Program-made: the position numbers and the translations under genes
Notes under the pieces: generated by a model
What the model was told of the DNA's origin: nothing
What the model saw: only the letters and a program-made list of their open reading frames with translations
The model's database searches: none
Shown: positions 36,509-49,900 of the stretch, one piece after another
How the letters are laid out: each line of letters starts with the position of its first letter
Position numbering within the stretch: position 1 is the stretch's first letter
Source: Psettodes erumei
Taxonomy: Eukaryota; Chordata; Actinopteri; Pleuronectiformes; Psettodidae
Assembly: GCA_016785225.1 (NCBI GenBank)
Contig: JAFBJZ010000952.1
Coordinates: 6,050,501 to 6,114,500, forward strand
Direction: 5' to 3'
Length of the DNA stretch: 64,000 bases

Positions 36509-38446
36509 TTAGCACTCTGATGTTGCTGTGGTCTTTTTCTTCTTCTTCCTCTTCCTCTTCTTCTTGGCTGGTGAACCGTCAGTCTCTCTGCAAGACAGCT
36601 GGTCTGCAGCAGTTGTCAGTTTGTCCTCAGTCTCTGAAGCCTCAGGTCTCTCCTCACAGGCATGTGGATCCTGTGCTGTGGCCTCGGGGCTGCTGTGAAC
36701 AGGACGACATGACTGAAGCACGTGTAGAAACCATATGCCAAAAATAAATAGCCAAATACATTGCAAAACAAGCAAAATGCCAATAACCTCGCCAAAATAT
36801 GTAGCTCACTATAAAAGCATGGATTGAATACTCGTTTGAAAGACAAGACCTTTAAAATGCAGTGTTTGAGAGTGTTAAACTCCATAGCAACAACTCACCT
36901 CATCTGGGCAGCTTGTCCCTGCTTGGTATTCCCAGCCTCGCTGTGTTTCTCCAGCAGAGCCACGAAGAAGCCGTGTGTGCAGGTCTTTGCGGGGCTGGCG
37001 CGCAGACATTGGCTGAGCGGTTCCAGGCCTCGTTCAGGCCACTGAGCCAGAAGGGGAACCAACCTGGTGGAAAGAAACAATATAAAAGCATTCAAGTAGC
37101 GCCAGCAAAAATGGCTTTTTAAAGTCCAATACAAGCACCTTCAGGGGCTGATAGATGGACCCACATTCCAAACATTTTCTCTTAGTTCAAGTACATGCGG
37201 ACTGTGGCTGCGGCTACCTGAAGCCGGGGTTCTGCTGCAGACAGGCCGCGATGACGTCCTCATTCTCCTGGCTGTGGATGGAGCAGGTGGAGTAAACCAG
37301 GCGCTTCAGGCGGGGGAACCTGAGGCCATGGTTCAGGCACCGCAGCTGGAAGGAGGCCAATGAGGTCAGACGAGCCTGATCCTTCTCCTGGTCGGCAGAG
37401 GTGTTGTCACGGAGACACACCATACCTGGATCCCACACACACACATTATGTAAATTTCATTCCAATCCTTCACTGTCAAAAACCTGGATTGTGTACACAC
37501 AGAGATGACTGGTTACCGTACCTGATCCACTGCAGGAGGGATCCAGCAGGATATACTCAACATCTTTATACTGCGCGCTCTCAGGGTCTACCTTCAGGAA
37601 GTCCTGGTTGGCCAGCTGTTGACAGGTGACCCCGGCTCGCAGGAGGAGAGTTGACATGGTGGCCAGACGCTTGGCATCCAAATCGAAGGCAAACAGCTTG
37701 CCCTTGTTTTCCATGATGGCCGCCAGGTGGCTGGTTTTGTTACCGGGGGCGGCGCAGGCATCGATGACGTGACTGCCAGGTGGGGGGTTGAGGAGATAGG
37801 CGGGGAGGCAGCTGGCTTTGTCCTGCAGAATGATGTGGCCCGCCTTGTACAAGAAGTGGTCATGGAAGTCAGTTTTAGGAGAGAAGACCAGCAGCTCCGG
37901 CAGGTGCAGGTCCCTCACAAAGTCTCTCTTCTTCAGTGTTAAGTCATCCAGCGTGAAGGCATGTCCTTGGTAGGAGAAGCCATCCCTCTTCAGGTAGTCC
38001 ACAGCATCCTCCACGGTGGTCTTCAGAGTGTTCACACGCACGTACCTGGGCAGGTGGTCCCCGGCGGGCCGCTGGACGCTGGCCGGGAGCAGATCCTCGT
38101 TCCGGCTGACCTTCTGCTTCACCTTCATGCGGGCCAGCCCCGCCTCCAGCCTGGAGCGGTGCTTCATCATCATGGTCTTCCAGGAGCCACCGCACTTCAG
38201 GCCCTGGCCAATCAGGAGGTCGTACACCAGCACCTTGGCCAGGTGCATCTTCAGCTTGGTCTGTTTGAGCAGCTTGGTGGACTCGATGAGCTCCTGCAGG
38301 ACAGAGGAAAACTTCTGGGTCTCACAGACCAGAGCGAACAGCTGCTTGATGTTCGAAAATTTGCTGTCGTAAACCAGAGTCTTCACCGCGCCCTGCTTCC
38401 TCTCAGCTTTCTCCAGGATCTCGGCGGCTTTCACGTACAGAGCCAT
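36509..38446 (-). CDS. nsun5: NSUN5, 28S rRNA cytosine-5 methyltransferase, complete, 493 aa
   Basis: Methylates a conserved cytosine of large-subunit rRNA in the nucleolus, using S-adenosylmethionine. Exons in transcript order: 37522-38446, 37218-37425, 36899-37063, 36509-36692; total 1482 nt with matching phases. The start MALYVKAAEILEKAE and the block FALVCETQKFSSVLQ are typical of NSUN5. The SAM-binding motif is HVIDACAAPGNKTSHLAA. Two cysteines of the NSUN mechanism are visible: Cys305 in DPSCSGSG and Cys356 in VYSTCSIHSQENED. The C-terminal exon is a Lys/Arg-rich tail (KKKRKRKKKKK), a probable nucleolar targeting signal. For the last exon the acceptor after TTCACAG (exon start 36692) is chosen because it keeps the frame; an upstream AG would not. 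The 3' end lies about 400 bases from the hAT composite. Confidence 0.96.
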
Positions 38447-40310
38447 GGCGAAAAACGAACCCTGACGCTGGCTTCCCTCGTTGCTTTTTCAGCCAGCGAG
38501 CGGTGCTTTGCTTGTGACAACGGGCCGGACTCGTTCCTCGTCCCGAAACCTGTTCTTCACTCCTCCGCGGAACAACCAGCGGCTTTATTTTTTCCTCATG
38601 CAGTTTTATATTAGCAGCTTCACGGTTACTTTCCCACCATGCACATGGCAGACGAAGGGCCCTCGCTCCGGAACTGACGCACTGTTTTTGTCTGACGTAG
38701 GAGGTCCTCTCAGCCAATCACCGATGACAACTGAATGACGACTTCCCAACCACGTTTTCTTTTAAGGACGTTTACGTGAAAGCAATGTCAGTTATTATTA
38801 CATTACTGACATTTTCAAATGTTCATTTGTGTTCAAGAATTATCTATCTCAATGGATTTAAACATGTTGGTGGTAAAATACGTTTTTTTGTTTTAAAAAA
38901 ATATATATATAACAGAATTTATTCTTGCTAACTTTTTCAATCTCATGTGTCGTGGAGAAACTACCTAAACCAGGCTTTACAAAGTCACTATTCCTGGCTG
39001 ATTACAGTACAGTTATTTTATTCTTACCCAGATACTGCTGTTACAAAACACTAAAATGCTCTTGAATGTGGATGAAAACTTTGGGCCATAACTATGAGGG
39101 GAAATACATCTTTATTCATTAATCTAAGTAATAATCTCTGGATATTCCCACGTGGAGACACAAAACGTAAACGGACTCAGCTCAAACACTGGTGTTTACT
39201 TGTACAAAATGAACAATTATCATTGCAATACAATGAGTCAGCTGTTGCTCAATGTGAAGTTTAGCTTGTTGAAACACCAACCAGTCCACTACAGTCAAAC
39301 TAAGATGCAGAACCAGGTTTTCCATCAACCCCCATCAGAGACTCGACAGCTGATAAATCATCAAGTCTGTTGGGGGAAACCATTCATTGATGCACATCTG
39401 ATGCACCACTGACCAATAAAAAAATAAAGATATGTACAAATTGTAAAATATTAATAAAATAACCCTAGCATTTACAAAATAGCTGAAAAACTTCATTCTC
39501 ATTTAGTTTACTAACAAGTGATCCAGTACACAGTCCATATGCACTTGGTGCACAGCATACAAAACAAAATACTGCAAATTACAATGAGGGAAAAGAAAAG
39601 AAAAACTGCTTAAGATATATGCAGCACATTTTCTGGCACATATTCAGCACTTCAACTTTTTGCTTTAGAAGCCGACCAGCCATGCACCCACTCTGCGATG
39701 TACCTGCCAAAGAGAACTGCAATAAATATCCCATTTCTGCACCAGGAGAAACAGACCGACGTTAAAGCTTCGAAGTGAAGCCTTTTTCATTTGGATCTGA
39801 GCGAAGCATCTTTTAAAAAATGATGCCATGAAGGTAGATTTGTGCTTTGCTGTCTGTCAGTGTCTTTATTTAATACCAACAGGGGGGTCTAAAAATTTCA
39901 GATCCTACACATCTTGACTTCATTTCTTTTTTCTTTGCCTGTTTGCCTGTAGATTAGCTACAAAATGCAAAACCCTGCACTTTCTTAAGACACCAATCAA
40001 ACGTAGCATTACATACTTATTTTACATCATTTTGGGAGGCAGTTCATCCACTTTTTCTAGTGTACTAAAAAGGTGACACGTTTTACTTTTAGTGCTTGCA
40101 ATCATCTGAGCCCACAAACCACAGATTTGAGCTCTGGTGACAGGTCACTGGTTACCACTGTACTGTAACTGCTCTCATTTTCACTACACCTTTAATACAA
40201 TTTGCTTTGCATTACCACAAAGTAGGTAGATGATGCTAAATTCAGGTAGTTTAATCTAATGTTTTTGAGTTGGAGGACATGATAACCAGACCCAACTATG
40301 ACTTGACCCA
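38447..40310. other. nsun5 upstream region and 3' UTR of the Myb-hAT gene
   Basis: No coding exon recognised on either strand. For the minus-strand gene ending at 40311, reverse-complement AATAAA signals lie at 39865-39870 and 39111-39116, giving a 3' UTR of about 0.45 or 1.2 kb. The nsun5 promoter should lie just right of 38446. No trace of the normal B-Myb C-terminal coding region is seen here. Confidence 0.5.
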
Positions 40311-43300
40311 TCAGTGTTTTGTGACCCTGCTAAGCTTCTTAACAGTCTTTGTCTTTAAAGAGTTTTTGTACAGAAGCAGTCTCTCTGTGGTGTGCGGTGG
40401 CAGACGGTTCCTCTTGGCTCTTACGATGCATGCTGCCATCGGACAGAGCCGGTCGAAGCCACCCGAGGTTGCTGGTACTGCCAGCAGCTTCTTGGCGACG
40501 ACCTGGAGCTCAGGGAACCGACTAGCGCATTTCCAGTACAGTACACTAGAGTTGCCCTCACACAGCGGCTCAGCCAGGTACACATCGAGCTCTGACATCT
40601 TCATGGTCTTTGCGGGCGGTTGGAGGAAGTTGAAGATGGACTTGCGCTTGAGGTCATTTCCACCGACTCCGTCGCAGGTGTTTTCATCTGAGCTAGCACC
40701 GGAAGTCTCTGTCAGCGTTGGGGCTTGGCTCTCCTCTTTGCCGTCCTGCTCCTTTTTCAACTCCTTGTCTGTCGGGGGCTCATCTGCTTTCACAGAGGGA
40801 GATGCTGTGGCCGCCATGCTCTCCAATGTGGCTTTCACGATGGCGTGGGCCTCACACTTTGACGGAGGAGTTAAGAACTCTGTCTGGTCCTCAAGTTTGG
40901 CATCGGAAAACGGCTGGAAAAAAATGTTATAGACAGGTTGAGAGTTGTGGTAATGAGTGTAGTTGTTACTGCAGTTGTTACTGTAAACACTCCATGTACA
41001 TAGAAAAGCTCCGCCGACGTAAAATGGTAAAGCACGGCAGAACAGACTCCAGGGCTCCTGTCCCAACTCAGTACCTGCATTTTGATCCTGGGGTCGAGCA
41101 CAGCAGCTAGTATCATGTCCTTCTGATGGATCAGGGATTGAAAGTGTGTGCGGAGGCCTGTGCGCAGGGCCTTGTTGAAGTGGGTGTAGTTGGTGACGCG
41201 GCTTTCCAAGGTTTTATCAAGGCCAATGAGGGACGGTATGATGAAAGACATGGTCACACCATTTCCTTGAAGGACCTGGGTTTCGAAGAGGCAAAAAGAA
41301 AATGTTCTCACATACTCTTCGACAAACAATACCAACACTACAAGCTCTGACTGAGTTTCTCTTTTACCTGCAAGGCCTCCTCAAAGGGATCAAGGAGACT
41401 CAGGATGTCAGTCACTTGCTCCCTCTTGACCATGACCAGAGGTGGCGCGCTGGCCGTGTCGTTGGCCTCTATGCGAGCCTGGGCAAGGAGCGTCATGATG
41501 ACGCTCCAGGCCGACTCCTGCACCATGCGGCGTAAAGACACCACCATGGAGTTCCAGCGACAGTTACTGGAAGAGGGGCACAGAGACACGTTGCACTCCT
41601 TCAACAAAACCTAAAAGGGGGAAAAAGTGACACAAAACGGTCAAGTTCAAACAATTCAGGGAAGAATTCTGTCAATCTCTGCTGACATAAAACACGCATC
41701 AGCCACAAACGATGAAACCGATGGCGTAGCTCGATGCGAGATATAAGACGCAAAAATCAGGTTCACATCACAGGAATCCTTTTAATGAAGGCTTAATAAA
41801 GCATGCGTCTCCACACACAAAAATAAAAAGCAACAGAGTGGTCGAGCTTGCACGCGTCCATCTCTCAGGTCATGTGCAAGGTGTGTTTAGTCTGTGTCTC
41901 CTACCTCACTCCAGTAGGCGCTGCTCCTGAAGAAAGCCACCACGTTGTGGGCCTGTGACAGCAGGTTCTCCACTACCCTGGAGTTCTTCAGTGCCTCCTT
42001 GATCACCAGCTGCAGTGTTTTGGCCATGCAGACGGTCCTGGTCCCAATCTGCAGCTCTGAAAAGGGGCACTCTGCTTCGGACATCTGGTTGGACAGATAC
42101 CCCACTATTTCGTCTCCGTCCGGTTCTCCCCTGTTGGACGAGCACATGATCCTGTAGTCGCAGAACAAGTTGTTCCCGGCCAGGGTTTCTTTGGCCTGGT
42201 TGGCAAGCACGTATCCGATGCTGTGAGGAAATATGCCGTAGCTCAGCAGCACACCCTCGAGCTCCCTGGCCACGGCGGCGCTGAGGTTTTTGTGGCTGAG
42301 GCGACGGAAAGCCACGACGGGGCGGCGGATCTGCCAGGAGTCGCTGACAAAGTGGAGCTGCACGACGGCAATGGGCTCGTCCGCCGGTTGGGACTGATCC
42401 CCAGCCCAGAGGTCCAAAGTGACGTGAATGGCGTTCTCGCCGTCTGTTTTTCTGGCGAGGCAGGCTTTGAGGTCACGGATGAGCTGAGGCTTAATGGTTC
42501 TCTCCACATCGTCATAGAGCTGCAGGCCCATGGTGCGCTGCGATAGTTTGCTGTATTCAGGGTTGATGGTACTCATGAAAGACCTGAAGCCTGCGCCCTC
42601 AACAAAACTGCGGGGAACAGAGAGAAATTGTCATTGTACATTTTCTAAAGTGGTGCGTTTGATTTACATTCATGGAACTAGCTTTTATGCTTCTGCTTTG
42701 TATTGCGGCAACTCTTGCCAACCAGAGCGCTAAAAGTCACCTGAGCGGCAGCATGTCCTCGGCAATCATCCTCAGCGCCGCATCTGCAAACTTCTTCTGG
42801 TCCACCGGCGTGGCGGCTGGTGTGGCGCCTGAGCTGGAACTGGGGCTGGAACTGGAACTGCGGGGCAGGGAGGGACTCGGAGAGGAGAACTCTCTCCTCG
42901 ACGCCAAAGTCTGTGGCAGTGGAACAGCCGCCCTGAGCTTGGCTTTCTGACACTCCTCCTTCTTCTCCTTCTCCGACCTGAACTGCAGCAAAACAATGAG
43001 TGGGAGGGTGAAACCAAGCACGTCAGCTGGGGGCATCTTGGGACAAGACCATTAAAACATTTAGAAATTTCATGCATCCGAAACCACCTTTTAAAAGTTT
43101 AAAGGGAGAAGTAAAAAAACATATAATCTATAGAAAGCTTACCACATCAGGAGTAACTGGTTCAGTGTCTAAAACAACATCACACTTGAAGTCCATCTGT
43201 AACACAAAATATAATGTAAATCCAGAACAGTGTCTGTGTTGCAATGTATGATAAATAACACCTAATTTTCACTTTATTCTGAGTAAAAACTCTTTTGTTT

Positions 43301-46300
43301 GAAAGTCCCAAGAGACGAGCACTTTGGATGATACTGTCTGATACCATTAATTACGTCACAGTCAAAGTCACTGAGATCATAATTTTTTCCCCAGTTCTGA
43401 TGTTTGATGTGAACACTAACTGAATTTGCGCCTCTCAAAAAGTAACCAGCAAACATTTTACCGGCTACATTCTAATGATGATTAACTAACTATAACGGTG
43501 CAGATCTGTAAAAACTGAAAACGATGAGCCTTGTAAAGTATGCGCTCAACTCGGCTCTCTTCCTTGCTGTACCTCTCCTTCCACAAACTGCTGAATATCA
43601 AGTGAAATGCTGTCAGCGTTGTCTTTGTAAAAGCCCAACTCTGCTTTCCGTCTGATGGAGGTGTTCCAGTGATTCTTCACAGAGTTGTCTGTCCTACAAG
43701 AGAAGTCCAAAATGTACACCGAAGACCGAGTCATTCCTGGTTAAAACAGACTTATTTCAAGAGTAAAAACCAAACGACTCTCGTGACTGCCGCGAATCAG
43801 TCACCGCTAACCCACTCACCTTCCTGGGAGCAGCTTGGCGATCTCAACCCACCGGTTTCCCAGGATGGAGTGAGCTTTGTAGATGATGAGGTCTTCCTCG
43901 TCAGTCCAGGAGCTCTTTTTGACCAGTGGGTCGAGGTGGTTGACCCAGCGCTCACGACACTGCTTCCCCAGCCGTCCATTTATGTGCTTGGCAATCAAAG
44001 ACCACTGTTTGGTGCCGTACATGCCCACCAGCTGCACTATCTGTCCAGAACAAATACACATGCAAACACAGAAGTACAAAGTGAGATGGGACAATATTGA
44101 CGAAATACCACGTTAAAGGCGAGTCTTTATCAAAACCCATGTGTAAAATGTTTCCACCTTTTCGTCTTCCTCTTTGGTCCAGTAACCTTTGACTGAATCA
44201 GGATCCAGGTGTTTTTTCCAGCGCTCCATACACTGCAATCCTGTCCGTCCCTGTAAACAGGAAGTTGATACATCTTTTTTAAATACTGAGACAAGTTGTT
44301 GCATTATTATCCATGATAGCATTTGGAAGTTTAACAACATGACAGGCACTTGGGTGCAAGCCCTCATTCGTTCATTCATTCATTCATTCTCTCTCTACCT
44401 CATCTGATGTTTTTTCTAATGAATACTTACAGGTAAAAAACTGGCAACGGTCTTCCAGTCTTTTTTCCCAAAATTGCTGACCAGGATTTTGAGATTTTCA
44501 TCCTGACCACAAGAAGAAATCAGTCCAATTCAGTTTAATTTCATGTCAGCTTACAGGTACAGTTTATCATGAGATCATTACAACAACATGGGTAAATCAA
44601 TTCAATTCAGCTTTTTATGTAAAATGCCAACTCACAACATACATTATCTCAAAGAACTTTACAGATTAAGGTTGAAAATTTACAATATTAAAAAGTGGCA
44701 TCACATTAGTATAAGTCTTCGTCAGCCATGTAGTTTTTAGTGAATTTACACTGTGTTACTTTCAACATTAGCAAACAAACCAGCAAAGACAAATTTTTCT
44801 TCTTTTCACTCACCTCTTCCAGAGTCCATTCGACTTTAGACTTGGTACCATCCTTCTTCTCTGCTGTGTCAGAGTCTGTGTCGATGCACAGATTACTTTC
44901 CCCATCTTCTTCGATGCTGCAAACACACATTTCACTGAAAATCATAACCAACATGTAGTCCAGGATTTCAACATATACGGCAGAGATTCCTAAGAGTGAG
45001 AGGACACACTGGACAAACATCAGACATCTCAGCACAATGTAGACTATGTACATTGATATGAGCACATGATATGGTTCTTGTTCAGAATGGTGCTGCTCAG
45101 GTTTTTGCTACGTCACAGCAAACACGCCTCTCTCTTCAGACAAAGTGCATTAAATGCTACACGCAGCAGCATTTAAGGCAACCCCAAGACTAAAACGCTA
45201 TCAGAAGGCCACTTCTGGTTAATGTCAACATGTCAGCATTAAAGTCTATGATAAAAACAACAATGCTGATATGACACGACCTCAAACCAAAGCAGTATGC
45301 TGGTGTCAGACCTATACATATTATTATACTGAAAGCCACGTGTAGTGTGCAAAGCTCTTCAATCGCCAGATATTAACATTGCTGACCCTTGGTAACTATT
45401 TCATCACATTACGGAGAGGGGCATTCCTGTATGTATTCAGTATGAATCAACACATTATTTATAAAAATATTACAGTGTGATATTTCACAACATCTAAATC
45501 TCCTGTCAGTCACCACTGGTCTGTCTGATGTCTGATGCTATATCAGCAGGGCAAATAGAAGAAATCATGTTAAAGGTTTCCACTTGAAATTTGAACTTTT
45601 TCATCATAAGTCCACCATTCCCTGCAAAAAATAACATTTTAGAGGTTTTTTCATCTTCTCTGCAAAGTGCTCTAAGCTTTAACTTGGACTTGTTCGCAAC
45701 CATTGAAGCTGTATTGTAAACAGCTAAAATGCTTCTTCTATAACTATTTTGTTAACTAATCTATCTCCTCATTTTCCTTGAGTGTGTAGTTCACTTTACT
45801 ATCGTGCAACTGCATCAACAGACGTGTTTGCATATTGTTTTTTTGTTTGAATATGTGACCTATTGTCTTTTTTTCTTAAAAAAACAATTAAAATACTTTG
45901 GGCAACAAAGAAAAACGCATATTCTGGTCAAAGATATTGAGCTAACTGCCCACAGAAAAGCCGAGATAGCCTAGCGGCTAACATTAGCTGCTGCAAACCA
46001 AACAATCACCTGGACATGGACATGAAACGTTAAAATGTATATCAAAACTATACGCAGCTATACACTTCTTCGCAATAAAAAAATGCCATTAGTTTGCCAA
46101 ACTACATAACTTGCATTCAGACTTGGCTGTAACTTTATACAAGTTAACTCAGCTAACTTAACTAGTGTGTCTCTTGAACACACTTGAGGAAACCTTCTAG
46201 CTGCGCGTGCGCGCAAATTCAGCAAACCTGCCCGACATTTCTATCGGCCAAATTTAGATGTTTGTGATCATATCGGCGTTTGTGACTCGAACAGAGGAAG

Positions 46301-46644
46301 TTGGCTGACATGACAGTGGGGAAAATACAGAAATGCATACCCAAACTTCAGTTTGTGCAACTGCTTCTGGAAAACAGCCGGATCCAGCCTTTCCAGCTCA
46401 CTACCATGACACAACAAAACAACGGCTTTTAAACGGACATGAGAGGGAACGACGTCTAACTCACACTCTCACACACTCAACAAAGCACAGCAACCGCTCC
46501 ATCTACGACGACAGCGATCGCTAGATTTAAAGTGTCGATGAGACGTCTCCAACCTGAGAACAGCATGAACACCATTCCTTTCTCAAATAAGGCATATGTT
46601 AACACCTCACGCGTTTATGTTCCCCTCACTTACCCGCGCGACAT
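40311..46644 (-). CDS. Myb (B-Myb-like R1R2R3) fused to a hAT transposase domain, 888 aa
   Basis: Exons in transcript order: 46634-46644, 44814-44916, 44431-44502, 44158-44250, 43820-44040, 43573-43693, 43143-43196, 42741-42982, 41905-42607, 41368-41610, 41075-41275, 40311-40913. They sum to 2667 nt; all twelve junctions are GT-AG and in phase. Start MSRG and DTDSD resemble B-Myb. Three Myb repeats follow at about 31-80, 80-131 and 132-184 (WKTVASFLPGRTGLQCMERW, WSLIAKHINGRLGKQCRERW, WVEIAKLLPGRTDNSVKNHW). A Ser/Pro linker (about 226-285) leads into hAT sequence: MIAEDMLPLSFVEGAGFRSF, an RNase H-like region with Asp371 in VTLDLWAGD, CRWNSMVVSLRR, LDPRIK, and the hAT C-terminal dimerisation domain (VLYWKCASRFPELQVVAKKL, PATSGGFDRLCPMA). 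The normal B-Myb transactivation and MuvB-binding C-terminus is absent. It probably encodes a nuclear DNA-binding regulator rather than a transposase. The first 11-nt exon is the least certain part. Confidence 0.85.
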
Positions 46645-46926
46645 CCCTCCTCCGTCTCTCCAGTCTCTGCCCTGGAGACGCAGGCTGCAGCTACTAAATG
46701 GAGCGGTTCAACAGTAACTAAAACAAAAAAAACGATCTTTTTACACATGGATGTGCGGTCCGACCACACAAGCCGAATAAAATGTGTGATATTGAAATGT
46801 AGAGACTCACACAACTCGTGGCGTTGTGTAAGAAAGAAATTTACCCGGGACTGAAAATGAGGGGTCTGTTCAAGAACACCACGGCTGCACACAACCCCCG
46901 GAAACAGTCCATGTGGGTGACGGTTA

Positions 46927-46949
46927 CAACTGACGCGAACGGCTAACGG
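46927..46949 (-). promoter_or_regulatory. Candidate Myb-binding sites upstream of the Myb-hAT gene
   Basis: CAACTG at 46927-46932 and TAACGG at 46944-46949 both fit the Myb recognition consensus YAAC(G/T)G. They lie about 290 bases upstream of the proposed start codon, in the likely promoter. Such short motifs occur often by chance. Confidence 0.3.
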
Positions 46950-49900
46950 CTGCTGTCTTTCATACCTCTGTCTGCATGCGGGGATTCACTTTGTAACACC
47001 AATAAGCATGTGTAGAAAAAGTAATCTGCCTCGATCAAACATTCATGGACGTTTTTATTGACTGTAGTGACACCAGTTTGGCATTTTAATCAAATGAACC
47101 TCTCCATGAACTCACTGATGGTGATATATTTCTGCTAAGCTACATGCTAGCACTGCACAAACCCATATAACTTTATGAAGATTACTAATGAAGGCCTCAA
47201 CCTTTCTAACGATAGCAATTCTGGCAGTCTGACGCATAGGAAAATATATATAAAAGGAGGCAGTATAAAGTTTTCCATCTGAAGTGGTGGCACAGCTAAA
47301 AAATGTCCTAACAAAAAAACATGCAGAATACTGGTACCGCCACAAAATACTAACATCAGTCAATTGCACAGGTTTGTACAAAACAATAAATTAATAATAA
47401 TAGTAATAATAACAACAGAAGCAATATTTTACTTTATCAAAAGTAACATTCACTTCACAACATAATGCCAAAATAACAATTGTCATGTAAGGTACATGCT
47501 GATCCATGTAAGCATGGGGTTATGTTTGTTTGCTAGCTAGCTAACAGGATTACGCAAAAATAATGGAATCATTTTCACAAACTATTTAACAGAAGTGGCT
47601 CTTGGTCTGACTCACAAATCATTAATTTTATGCTGTGATCCGGAACAATATCAGAATTAAGGAAATTTTGGAAGGACTCTTCACCATTGTGAGATAGGGC
47701 AAAATTACACATTTTGAGACAAATCTCCATAAACGCATTAAGATTTGAAAGATGTGGGGCAATAAGATGGCCAAGTGGTTACAGCATATGCAGCACTTGA
47801 AAGTTAAATTGTGCAGCCTTGCTCCCTTTGCCTGTTTCAGTGTCAGCTGTCAGTTTCTACATTTACTTAAACCATTGTGTTTACAACAAAATGCACAGTT
47901 CACATTCTGCATTCTCCATTGTGGCTGTTTCCATGTCAGGAAAAAGAACATATATGTATGCCTCAAAGCCAAATTAAATACTTATTCAACAAATCCCGTT
48001 GCCCACATGGTGATGAATACATGCAGTTGTGCATGTCTGTATAATATAGCCTTGGCTTCTCTTTGTGTATTTAATAATCATGTTCCACCAGTGAGTCAAT
48101 GTCACTGATCATGAGTTGTATCTCTCTTTTTTACCACTAAGTGGGGCAGTTCTACAGTAATGCAGATGGTGAGCTGCTTTTAAGGTTCCATCTTATCATG
48201 TAAATTCCTTTTTCCAAAAAGTGAACAAATGTCACCTTTAGGATTAATAACTGATTTGTTGAACATACCTGTAAAATTGAAAAGTGTCTCTGCTGTTTCA
48301 AACTACAAGTTAAATGTACAGTATGTACTAATGGTGTAATGTGAAAATCTAATTACCATCTTCTTCAGGTTGTACTGTAACACTTTTGACCTACTTTACA
48401 CTGACTCGGCTTCCACTTTTTCTGGTCTGTATTTAGAAGTGGCAAGACATTGTTTACCACAAATGAGAGGTGCTTTTTAAATTAGAGTAAGATGAAATTT
48501 ATTCTTAGAACAGAAACAAATATGATGTGAAGGCTGCACATCAGTGTGTTTAACTGTCGGTCTCTTGTACATGAAATGAATGATGCTGCTGCCTGCCGAG
48601 TGTTTTTGTTTCTTAAGGGTTCAGTAATTGACCAAGGTTCTGTTGGCACCATTCACGGATGAATACAGTTTGTTGACATCCTCGGAAACACACACAAACA
48701 CAGTGTATACCAAACCATCCCTATGTCATGGTTGGGATAACACTGTGTTAAGAGGGTAAGAAAAGATGATGTGATTGGCCATGACTGCCGGGACTGCAGG
48801 GTTTCAATAACGTGTCTAACTCAAGTGACTGGACAGGTTTTCGTGAAGTTTTGAATAAGGCAGTGTTTGACACTTACTTGTAAGTGAAAAAGCTGGATAA
48901 TCAGTGGTTGAAGAAGTATTTAGATCTAATATGTTTGAGAACAATGTTAAGTAAAGTATAATGCAATGTAAATATATGTAAATGTCCTGCATTCAACATA
49001 GTTTTAAAATGGAAGTATAGAAGTATTTTCTGCAGAATGTATTCAATTAACATGAATAAAATTACTCAAAATAAGCATCGCTGGGATTATTATTGCAAAT
49101 GCGAAAATGTGTGAACAGCATTTTTGTTGAATTTGAATTGATTGTAACTGTTAAACATACTGTTGGATTATGTAATCTGCAAAAAGACATCAAGAGTCCG
49201 AAAAAGCCTTATTTTGCAGTGTAATAAGAATATATTCAAAACTGGTTTTATTTAAATCAATTTATTTAACAAAAGTTTTTGAGGCAGATCATGGCACTAC
49301 ATTTGTTGAAAAACCAGAGTTTAGAAAATGAGAAATGATATTCTCTTTTTCATTATTTTACAAGGATTCAATTCCAGATTTTTAGCAGAAAAATCCACCG
49401 GAAACTGTTCCAGAAACTGATCATGTTTTATATTAGAAATGATCTGCAAAATAATGTACCCATAGCTAATATAAGTATGAATAAGAATGAAATACTCAAG
49501 CAGAATACAAGTACTTCAAAATTGTACTTGAAACAAGGAATATTTACAAGCCAGTACTTAACTGGTAATTATCAAAAACATTGTTTCTGTGATGCACATA
49601 TCATGTTCAATGGCTCATTCAAAAGAACATGTAAATGTTTTGACAGCTGTTTGATTTATTAACAAGTTGTCTATGTACACACACACCCTCTCTTGCTCAC
49701 ACACAAACACATATGGATTTTTGCTTTCGCCATTATCAGCCCATAATGATGCTGCTGCAGGCAGCTTGACCCGACAGTGTGTAACGTCAGCCTCTCTGTT
49801 TACGGGATCAGTCCGGGAATAACAGCCTGTCATCGAAGGTTACAGTTTTAGAAAGCATATTTACATCATTTAAAGCAATCAAATAAAGCTATCTTCCAAG

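Noticed and set aside
37961..38614. 217-aa plus-strand frame opposite nsun5
   Set aside because: It is the complement of the long nsun5 first exon and has no family signature of its own.
40270..40932. 220-aa plus-strand frame opposite the last Myb-hAT exon
   Set aside because: It mirrors the hAT C-terminal exon, whose minus-strand frame has clear family motifs and correct splice phases.
27362..46644. Idea that the hAT composite supplied the hAT half of the Myb fusion
   Set aside because: The composite has only a BED finger and no catalytic domain to compare, it lies beyond nsun5, and its ends show no resemblance to sequence around the fusion gene, so no link can be shown.
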